12,374 bases of DNA from Methylomonas sp. Lineage in GTDB: Bacteria; Pseudomonadota; Gammaproteobacteria; Methylococcales; Methylomonadaceae. Within the stretch, counting starts at the first letter, position 1. Each line of letters starts with the position of its first letter. Location: assembly GCA_028688235.1 (NCBI GenBank), contig JAQTYP010000049.1:1-12374 (forward strand), in the 5' to 3' direction. Positions 7,914-12,374 of the stretch are shown here, piece by piece. The notes under the pieces were generated by a model. The model worked only from the letters and a program-made list of their open reading frames with translations. It made no database searches and had not been told where the DNA came from. Position numbers and translations under genes: made by a program.

Positions 7914-8091
7914 TAGGGTAAACGGAAAAACCCGAGCAACAAACCGATTTATTTCGCGCTTTTCGTGGACTCGCTGCAATTTTTTTGGATTATCGCTCCC
8001 GTACACAGGCTATTTAATCTAATTTTAATTTTAGACTCATGCTCGGCTACAGCCACCATTAGCACTGACCTCAACGGGAATTTTTGTAGCC

Positions 8092-8144
8092 AAAGGGCAA
8101 CGCCTGATGCCCGAAAACTACGTTTAAACTTGCAAATGCCCTTT
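8092..8144 (+). promoter_or_regulatory. mutually exclusive RNA pairings upstream of the RlpA-like gene
   Basis: AAAGGGCA (8092-8099) is a perfect 8-base complement of TGCCCTTT (8137-8144). Part of the same strand, GGGCA (8095-8099), can instead pair locally with TGCCC (8108-8112). The downstream strand can also compete, with GCAAA (8132-8136) pairing to TTTGC (8142-8146). Competing stems of this type are what attenuators and riboswitch expression platforms use. The pairing is seen directly; the regulatory role is inferred and no known class was identified. Confidence 0.35.
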
Positions 8145-8185
8145 TGCTGGGTTACCCTGAACCGCCTTTTATCAACTACTTAGCG

Positions 8186-8196
8186 TAAGGAGGTGA
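8186..8196 (+). promoter_or_regulatory. near-maximal Shine-Dalgarno sequence for the RlpA-like gene
   Basis: TAAGGAGGTGA matches the complement of the 16S rRNA 3' end over 11 bases, with the AGGAGG core ending six bases before ATG 8200. It is by far the strongest ribosome binding site in the window and fixes the start of the downstream gene. Confidence 0.85.
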
Positions 8197-8199
8197 AGG

Positions 8200-8604
8200 A
8201 TGGAACAGCGAAAGAACCTATGGCTTGCGAAAGCCATACTTTCAATTTCATTGTTGTCCTTTTGTTCAATTGGTCTTGCGAAAACCGAAAAGCATGGCCA
8301 TATACAGACCCGCAGTGCCGGGGTCGCTTCATTCTACAGCGACAAATATCATGGGCTCGCCACTACCAGTGGCATTCCCTATGATAAAAACGGCCTGACT
8401 GCCGCCCATAATTCTCTACCTATGGGTACTCAGTTGCGTGTAACCAATCTGAAAAACAATCGCAGTGTGATCGTCAAGGTCAATGACAGGATGAGTAAGT
8501 CCAATAAACATGTCGTCGACTTATCGAAAAGAGCCGCGAAGGAACTTGGATTTGTACAAGCAGGTCTCACTAAAGTAAAAATTGAAATTTTAAGCATCGC
8601 CTAA
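8200..8604 (+). CDS. small secreted RlpA-like double-psi beta-barrel protein
   Basis: Residues 39-131 form a double-psi beta-barrel of the RlpA family (GVASFYSDKYHGLATTSG, LTAAHNSLPMGTQLRVTN, VIVKVNDR, VVDLSKRAAKELG). RlpA enzymes cut naked glycan strands of peptidoglycan, and the residues matching the known catalytic His and Asp are present as H70 and D96, so activity is possible. At 134 residues it is only a signal peptide plus this domain: it has no SPOR domain and no lipobox (C22 is preceded by Phe), so it should be a soluble periplasmic protein cleaved near GLA-K28. The loop after NDR is RMSKSNKH instead of the usual GPF type. The long structured leader and strong ribosome binding site upstream, and the terminator just downstream, make it a single-gene transcription unit. 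Confidence 0.85.
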   Translation: MEQRKNLWLAKAILSISLLSFCSIGLAKTEKHGHIQTRSAGVASFYSDKYHGLATTSGIPYDKNGLTAAHNSLPMGTQLRVTNLKNNRSVIVKVNDRMSKSNKHVVDLSKRAAKELGFVQAGLTKVKIEILSIA

Positions 8605-8627
8605 AGTTTGACTTTTTACCTCAGCAA

Positions 8628-8654
8628 AAAAAGCCCGGCCTAGCCGGGCTTTTT
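8628..8654. terminator. bidirectional intrinsic terminator
   Basis: A 12-base perfect stem AAAAAGCCCGGC / GCCGGGCTTTTT (8628-8639 and 8643-8654) closes a three-base CTA loop. The core is GC-rich, with T-runs in both directions. It lies between the convergent RlpA-like gene (stop 24 bases to the left) and yccA (stop 17 bases to the right) and can end transcription of both. Confidence 0.93.
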
Positions 8655-8670
8655 CGTTCCAGGCGATGAA

Positions 8671-9336
8671 TCAGTCATCCCCGCCAAACACGCCCAACAA
8701 TTGCAACAAACTGGTGAACAAATTGTAAAGCGAGACGTACAATGAAACCGTGGCCAAGATGTAATTGGTTTCCCCGCCGTGAATGATCGCACTGGTTTGG
8801 AACAGTATCATGCCTGACATCAACAAAATGAACATGACCGATACCGCCAGCGTCAGAGCTGGAATTGAAAACAACACGGCAGCCAAACCGGCAAAGAACG
8901 CAACCAACACACCCACCATCAGAAATCCCGCCATAAAGCTGAAATCTTTGCGCGTGCTCAAGGCATATGCCGACAAGCCCAAGAATATCACGCCTGAACC
9001 ACCCAGCGCGGTCAGAATCAACTGATGGCCGTTACTGAAGGCTTGTACATACATGTTCAATAGCGGCCCCAAGGTCATACCCATGAAGCCTGTCAACGCA
9101 AACACGAAACCTATACCCCAGGCACTGTTACTAAACTTAGTCGTCAGATACAGCAGCCCGAAATAGCCGACCAATGTAACAATCAAGCCAGGATGGGGCA
9201 GATTCAATGCCATTGCTACCGCCGCCATCGCGGCACTGAACAATAACGTCATCGACAACAGTAAATAAGTATTCCTTAGAACCCTGTTGGTTTCCAGTAT
9301 GCTCGAGTCCGACCTAACAGCTGTATTTAATCGCAT
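8671..9336 (-). CDS. yccA: Bax inhibitor-1 family membrane protein YccA
   Basis: It has 221 residues with about seven hydrophobic segments, the layout of the BI-1/YccA family; E. coli YccA has 219. Close family landmarks run along its length: the N-terminal VLRNTYLLLSMTL, the LPHPGLIVTLVG segment, LSTRKDFSFMAGFL in the middle, and IIHGGETNYILATVSLYVSLYN followed by an Asp-ending tail. E. coli YccA binds and restrains the FtsH membrane protease, protecting SecY under secretion stress; other BI-1 proteins are pH-sensitive calcium leak channels. ATG 9336 is preceded by AGGAGA nine bases upstream. It is transcribed alone, divergent from the haemoglobin gene and convergent with the RlpA-like gene. 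Confidence 0.93.
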   Translation of the reverse strand: MRLNTAVRSDSSILETNRVLRNTYLLLSMTLLFSAAMAAVAMALNLPHPGLIVTLVGYFGLLYLTTKFSNSAWGIGFVFALTGFMGMTLGPLLNMYVQAFSNGHQLILTALGGSGVIFLGLSAYALSTRKDFSFMAGFLMVGVLVAFFAGLAAVLFSIPALTLAVSVMFILLMSGMILFQTSAIIHGGETNYILATVSLYVSLYNLFTSLLQLLGVFGGDD

Positions 9337-9464
9337 AATAATGTTCTCCTAAAAATTGAGTCGTGCGTCAATAGGACCTTACAATACCGATCGAGTTTCC
9401 GATATTTAGATCCAATTCCAAATAGTATAAACAACAATTAATGACTCAAGCATAATTTACCTAC
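9337..9464. promoter_or_regulatory. divergent intergenic region between yccA and the truncated haemoglobin gene
   Basis: This 128-bp AT-rich gap should hold promoters for both directions. On the plus strand TATAAA (9426-9431) is a fair -10 candidate with no convincing -35; on the minus strand the overlapping TATACT (9430-9425) is similar. No operator could be assigned. Confidence 0.4.
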
Positions 9465-9875
9465 ATGTCAGTACCTACCCCTTACGATTTTATCGGCGGT
9501 GAAACCGCCATTCGCAGCCTGGTCGATCGATTTTATTTTTATATGGATATCTTGCCGGAAGTTCGTGGCATCCGCGAAATGCATCAGCCCAACCTTGCCT
9601 CGGCCAAGGACAAGCTGTTCAAATTCTTATGTGGCTGGCTGGGTGGACCCAATTTGTATATCGAGGAATACGGTCACCCCATGCTCAGGATGCGCCACTT
9701 CCCGTTCAAGATTGGCGAATCCGAACGCGACCAGTGGATGCTCTGCATGGACAAAGCCTTGACCGAAATTGCCATGGATCCGCGCTTACGCACCAATATT
9801 CTGAATGCCTTGCAGCAATTGGCGACGCATATGATCAACCAAGAACCTGAAAACTTCGGCGAAGCAACCGATTAG
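9465..9875 (+). CDS. group II truncated haemoglobin
   Basis: It has 136 residues, the size of a group II truncated (2-over-2) globin such as bacterial YjbI/GlbO. The group II pattern is clear: FYFYM with Y24 at B10, IREMH, FLCGWLGGPNLY, GHPMLRMRHFPF with proximal haem ligand H78 (F8), and W91 at G8 in DQWMLCM. B10 Tyr and G8 Trp form the ligand-stabilising distal pocket of this group. These cytoplasmic proteins bind oxygen tightly and are linked to NO or peroxide chemistry; the exact role here is unknown. No strong ribosome binding site precedes ATG 9465. The metallopeptidase gene starts 11 bases after the stop, so the two are probably co-transcribed. Confidence 0.93.
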   Translation: MSVPTPYDFIGGETAIRSLVDRFYFYMDILPEVRGIREMHQPNLASAKDKLFKFLCGWLGGPNLYIEEYGHPMLRMRHFPFKIGESERDQWMLCMDKALTEIAMDPRLRTNILNALQQLATHMINQEPENFGEATD

Positions 9876-9886
9876 CATTTAACTAC

Positions 9887-10633
9887 ATGAAAGCTTACCT
9901 TCTATCTTCCCCCAACGAATCGGATTTGCATTATTTTCTACGCCGCAGCGAACGCGCAACGAAAACCCGTATCGTCGTTTCAGCCAACAAGGTCGAAGTT
10001 GTTGCACCGATGAAAACATCGGAACGCTGCATCAGGTCTTTTGTCGATTCTCAGCAACTCTGGATCAGGGATGCCGTCAAACGCATTCATAGCCGCTCCG
10101 ACAAGACCAAATCCCTATCACCCGCTGAATATATCGACGGCGTGACCGTCCCCTATCGTGGGGATCAAATTCCGCTGACGGTTACGCCGACTTCCGCAAA
10201 GCAGATCAGATTGCAATTGGTTCAGGATAAGCAATTCGTGGTGTATTTACCCGCGACTCATCAGGAATTTGGCTCGGACCGGATTAGGCGGGCCCTCGAA
10301 CAATGGATGAAACTTCAAGTGCGACAACAAGCAAGCGAGCTGATCGCAAAACACAGCCTAAAGCATCAGCTGGTACCCCGCAGCCTCAGAATCAAGACTC
10401 AAAAAAGCCGTTGGGGAAGCTGCGGCCCGAATAACGACATCAATTTAAACTGGCTGCTAGCCCTGGCTCCACCCATCATTCTGGAATACGTCGTCGTACA
10501 CGAGTTATGCCACATCAAGCATAAAAACCATTCGAAAGACTTTTGGACGTTGGTAAGCGATTATATGCCGGACTACCTAACACATAGGCGTTGGCTGAAA
10601 CAACACGGTGCCAGTTTGATGCGAGGCTTGTGA
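9887..10633 (+). CDS. YgjP-type zinc metallopeptidase (DUF45 family)
   Basis: It has 248 residues. The C-terminal half carries the YgjP signature: SRWGSCG (174-180), INLNWLLALAPP, then the zinc site HELCH (H205, E206, H209) and a third likely ligand, H215, in the KNHSKDFW segment. The N-terminal half (about 1-140) is an all-beta-like region usual for the family, with no signal peptide or membrane helix, so it should be cytoplasmic. E. coli YgjP is the same family but shorter. The substrates of these proteins are poorly known. It sits between a truncated haemoglobin and a thioredoxin-like gene, and its stop overlaps the next start (TGATG), so all three form one operon. Confidence 0.92.
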   Translation: MKAYLLSSPNESDLHYFLRRSERATKTRIVVSANKVEVVAPMKTSERCIRSFVDSQQLWIRDAVKRIHSRSDKTKSLSPAEYIDGVTVPYRGDQIPLTVTPTSAKQIRLQLVQDKQFVVYLPATHQEFGSDRIRRALEQWMKLQVRQQASELIAKHSLKHQLVPRSLRIKTQKSRWGSCGPNNDINLNWLLALAPPIILEYVVVHELCHIKHKNHSKDFWTLVSDYMPDYLTHRRWLKQHGASLMRGL

Positions 10634-11127
10634 TGTTCAAGAAGTCGGTTCTTTATATTGTTGCTTTTTTGTTCATTTTCGCAGGCCAGTTTCTGATCAG
10701 CAGCGGCTTGGTCACCGGGAAGCCTCCCCTTATCGCTCGCGACACTCTGGATGGACATCCGTCCATGCATTATTTAACAAAAGGCCCGGCCTTGCTGTAT
10801 TTTTGGGCGGAATGGTGCGGCGTTTGCCGGGCCATGCATGACAACGTCGACGCCGTCCTGCGCGACTACCCAGGCCTTACCGTGGCCGTGCGGTCCGCAG
10901 ACACCCAATCTCTATCAGGCCACTTATCGGAGAACAAGCTGGATTGGCCTGTGGTCGATGATCGCGACGGTACCATTGGCCAAACCTATGGCGTCCGTGC
11001 CGTGCCGGCCGTATTTTTTATCGATAACCATGGCGATATCGTGTTTACCAGCGTCGGCTATACCAGTGAATGGGGCTTACGTTTCTGGCTGTGGTTAAGC
11101 CAGTTGCTATACTCCCTTCTGGCCTAA
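10633..11127 (+). CDS. membrane-anchored thioredoxin-like protein disulfide oxidoreductase
   Basis: It has 164 residues: one N-terminal hydrophobic anchor (about 5-25), then a thioredoxin fold in the periplasm. The active site is AEWCGVC (C62, C65) after the YFW strand, and the cis-proline is P125 in RAVPAVFFID. The arrangement, an uncleaved signal anchor with a CxxC thioredoxin domain and a hydrophobic C-terminus (FWLWLSQLLYSLLA), resembles the ScsD/TlpA-like protein disulfide oxidoreductases that reduce or isomerise periplasmic thiols. CGVC differs from the CGPC of thioredoxin and is common in that group. ATG 10633 overlaps the metallopeptidase stop; an in-frame start at 10591 would bury the anchor behind 14 polar residues, so I reject it. 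It is the last gene of the operon. Confidence 0.9.
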   Translation: MFKKSVLYIVAFLFIFAGQFLISSGLVTGKPPLIARDTLDGHPSMHYLTKGPALLYFWAEWCGVCRAMHDNVDAVLRDYPGLTVAVRSADTQSLSGHLSENKLDWPVVDDRDGTIGQTYGVRAVPAVFFIDNHGDIVFTSVGYTSEWGLRFWLWLSQLLYSLLA

Positions 11128-11297
11128 AAATCATATTATTTTCATCAACTGCGGTGGGTATAGTGTGAGGATGAGTTCAAGGTTTTCTCGCCCACAGCTT
11201 TCACAATTGATCTATTTTTCAGTTTCGAAGGAGTCGCTCAAATTTGCCCAGACTCACCGAAATAACGATATCCATCGGAAAACCTGCTTAGGCACGG

Positions 11298-11639
11298 CTA
11301 TTGCCCCTTAGGCACTTCACCTTGTTGCGTTGGCCCTATGCTCTCATCAGAAGACGGTACCGTCAGACTGCATTCGCCCCTAAAATAACGCCAACTATCG
11401 CATTTTGCATTAGACAATGGATTGATGCATAAATAACTGCGCGTTATGCCATCTTGCTTGACCGAAATGGGTCGATAGCCATCATCAATACATTTTTTGA
11501 TCGAGGGATCGGCCAATGTTGGATTAACAGCGTTTTCTTCGGTTTTATACCTTGCCTGCCCGGGATCTGCTGATACGGAGCATCCCGTTAAACCTAATTG
11601 GCTGATACAAAACAATATGATCAAATTATTTATTGTCAT
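11298..11639 (-). CDS. small Cys-rich lipoprotein, DUF333-like
   Basis: It has 113 residues. The N-terminus is a lipoprotein signal with lipobox LTGC (C20), and the +2 residue is Ser, so outer-membrane sorting is expected. The mature part carries four cysteines, C50, C71, C80 and C90, in the pattern NPTLADPSIKKC ... SYLCIN ... KCDSWRYFRGEC, which resembles the DUF333 domain (often annotated as putative haemolysin without good evidence). The final ~20 residues look disordered. ATG 11639 lies inside the end of the upstream CARDB-like ORF (14-base overlap), so the two genes are probably co-transcribed. Function unknown. Lipoprotein nature is clear; the DUF333 assignment is from recall of the Cys-Trp-Cys pattern. 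Confidence 0.7.
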   Translation of the reverse strand: MTINNLIILFCISQLGLTGCSVSADPGQARYKTEENAVNPTLADPSIKKCIDDGYRPISVKQDGITRSYLCINPLSNAKCDSWRYFRGECSLTVPSSDESIGPTQQGEVPKGQ

Positions 11640-12264
11640 GTCGCGTATCGTTGATTACAGGCATTTTATTTTGTGTTGTCCGCTGGAAAACCGCATAATC
11701 AGCCGATTTCATGACCTTGCCATACACTTGCTCTCCTTGCGTAGTTGTCTTTGGCACAGTTACGACCTCATCGGTAAAAGCAATACTCTTACTTCCGTCG
11801 CCGCGCTCAGAAATTTCGACCTTTCTCATCATGATATTGGATGGCAAGTGTTTTCCATTGAAAACTGAAGTCGTAGGACTTGTTACTTGCGTGCTTTGCA
11901 TTTTAGCGCTGCCATCTTGTTTTACATTACGTTTGGCAGAAAACCCCGACAATGTTGCTTGCTGATTTCCTGTCGATATATTGTTGATTTCATTACTTTC
12001 CGGCTCTCTTTTTAAATCATCCACCCATAACGACATATAGTAAGTACCGTTAGGGATTAAACTTCCTTCTTGAGTCAGAAACAGATTAAAACTGGCAGCA
12101 TTGCTGGCATCGCGGTAAACCACTTCTCCGGGATCGAGTATAAAGCCTACATTTTCATAAAAGAGGAAATATGGACTATCTGATTCAGGATCGCTAGACT
12201 CCGACAATACCAAATTAATATCCCAGTCAGTCCGTGTCGTCGCCGATGCACCATTATTGAGCAC
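11626..12264 (-). CDS. CARDB-like protein, N-terminus missing or frameshifted
   Basis: The open frame runs from an in-frame stop at 12310-12312 to the TAA at 11626. Its first ~100 residues look like one CARDB-type beta-sandwich: YYRVLNNGASATTRTDW, LDPGEVVYRD, then PNGTYYMSLWVDD and the closing NEINNIS, typical of extracellular adhesive repeats. The remaining ~110 residues (to PVINDTRHDNK) match nothing I recognise. Such domains are exported, yet there is no signal peptide and no good start: the GTG at 12264 has no ribosome binding site and falls inside the domain's first strands. So the gene is either 5'-truncated or part of a longer protein broken by a frameshift near 12282-12285. It overlaps the lipoprotein gene downstream by 14 bases. 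Confidence 0.5.
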   Translation of the reverse strand: MLNNGASATTRTDWDINLVLSESSDPESDSPYFLFYENVGFILDPGEVVYRDASNAASFNLFLTQEGSLIPNGTYYMSLWVDDLKREPESNEINNISTGNQQATLSGFSAKRNVKQDGSAKMQSTQVTSPTTSVFNGKHLPSNIMMRKVEISERGDGSKSIAFTDEVVTVPKTTTQGEQVYGKVMKSADYAVFQRTTQNKMPVINDTRHDNK

Positions 12265-12373
12265 TCGATAATAGAGAACGATTTTCAGATAATTTTGTAA
12301 CTTCCGTTGCTAAATCACTTATTACTGTTGCTGAATTTGCATTAACTTGTGTAGCTTGGTCTAAAGTATTAAT
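12254..12373 (-). CDS. C-terminal coding fragment, helical, cut by window edge
   Basis: This frame is open from the right edge to a TAA at 12254-12256 and reads INTLDQATQVNANSATV then ISDLATEVTKLSEN. The heptad-like, Ala/Ser/Gln-rich composition looks like a coiled coil; a phrase such as DQATQ followed by N-rich and Ala-rich helix also occurs near the ends of methyl-accepting chemotaxis proteins, but 39 residues are too few to decide. The frame overlaps the start of the CARDB-like ORF in a different phase. One extra base in the A4 run (T4 on the plus strand, 12282-12285) would explain the switch, making this the N-terminal neighbour of the CARDB domain in one broken gene. Confidence 0.35.
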   Translation of the reverse strand: MNTLDQATQVNANSATVISDLATEVTKLSENRSLLSSAQ

Positions 12374-12374
12374 T

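Larger units (their letters stand above)
7808..8199 (+). promoter_or_regulatory. 392-bp gene-free stretch between hisD and the RlpA-like gene, probable structured leader
   Basis: I see no convincing gene here; the only ORF of note (72 codons at 7965) has no family features and no good start site. The stretch holds several inverted repeats: a 10-base palindrome CGAAATTTCG at 7844-7853, a hairpin TGGCAA/TTGCCA at 7860-7865 and 7873-7878, an AT-rich hairpin at 7894-7913, GGCTACA/TGTAGCC at 8045-8051 and 8085-8091, and alternative pairings at 8092-8144. A run of seven T lies at 7980-7986. It ends with a very strong ribosome binding site. Together these suggest a long 5' untranslated leader for the RlpA-like gene, perhaps with a regulatory RNA, plus the hisD 3' end. 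No clear promoter was recognised. Confidence 0.4.

Noticed and set aside
8091..8157. Resemblance to the c-di-GMP-I (GEMM) riboswitch: GGGCAA, GCAAA and GCTGGGTTACC in order
   Set aside because: The spacing is wrong, with too much sequence between the first two elements and too little before the third, and the GAAA-capped helix is absent.
7965..8183. 72-codon ORF between hisD and the RlpA-like gene
   Set aside because: No ribosome binding site, no recognisable domain and a composition unlike its neighbours; better explained as untranslated leader.
9355..9371. TTGA-N8-TCAA near the yccA start, considered as an FNR/Anr site
   Set aside because: The half-sites are two bases too far apart and lack the inner T and A of the consensus.
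11497..11868. 123-codon plus-strand frame at the right end
   Set aside because: It is antisense to the lipoprotein and CARDB-like frames and has no domain features or ribosome binding site.
1..12374. Search for CRISPR arrays, tRNAs, rRNA, insertion sequences and phage genes
   Set aside because: No regularly spaced direct repeats, cloverleaf-like sequence, transposase motifs or terminal inverted repeats were seen.

Overview
The window is a stretch of a gammaproteobacterial chromosome. The evidence is a Gram-negative LPS/Mla/MurA cluster, a short-form HisG, a YccA-type BI-1 protein very close to the enterobacterial one, and a base composition near 50% GC. A methanotroph-like (Methylococcales) host is my guess from the overall style of the proteins; no marker gene here proves it.

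Left part (1-2031, minus strand): a compact LPS operon, kdsD-kdsC-lptC, with lptC running off the left edge. KdsD and KdsC make and finish Kdo for the LPS inner core, and LptC passes finished LPS across the periplasm. A 142-bp divergent promoter region separates it from the plus-strand operon.

Centre (2174-7807, plus strand): mlaF-mlaE-mlaD-mlaB-murA-hisG-hisD, with neighbours touching or nearly so. The Mla genes encode an inner-membrane complex for phospholipid traffic that keeps the outer membrane asymmetric, MurA starts peptidoglycan precursor synthesis, and HisG and HisD are the first and last enzymes of histidine biosynthesis. The usual mlaC (between mlaD and mlaB) and ibaG (between mlaB and murA) are both absent from this locus.

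Middle right (7808-8670): a 392-bp gene-free stretch rich in inverted repeats, including mutually exclusive pairings, ends in an exceptionally strong ribosome binding site and a small secreted RlpA-like double-psi beta-barrel protein. A strong bidirectional hairpin terminator follows. The leader is the best candidate in the window for an unrecognised regulatory RNA.

8671-11127: yccA (minus strand), and divergent from it a tight plus-strand set: group II truncated haemoglobin, YgjP-type zinc metallopeptidase and a membrane-anchored thioredoxin-like protein.

Right end (11298-12374, minus strand): a more AT-rich, accessory-looking region with a small Cys-rich lipoprotein (DUF333-like), a CARDB-like ORF that overlaps it by 14 bases and lacks a proper N-terminus, and a helical coding fragment in another frame that runs off the edge. 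A one-base frameshift in an A4 run could join the last two.
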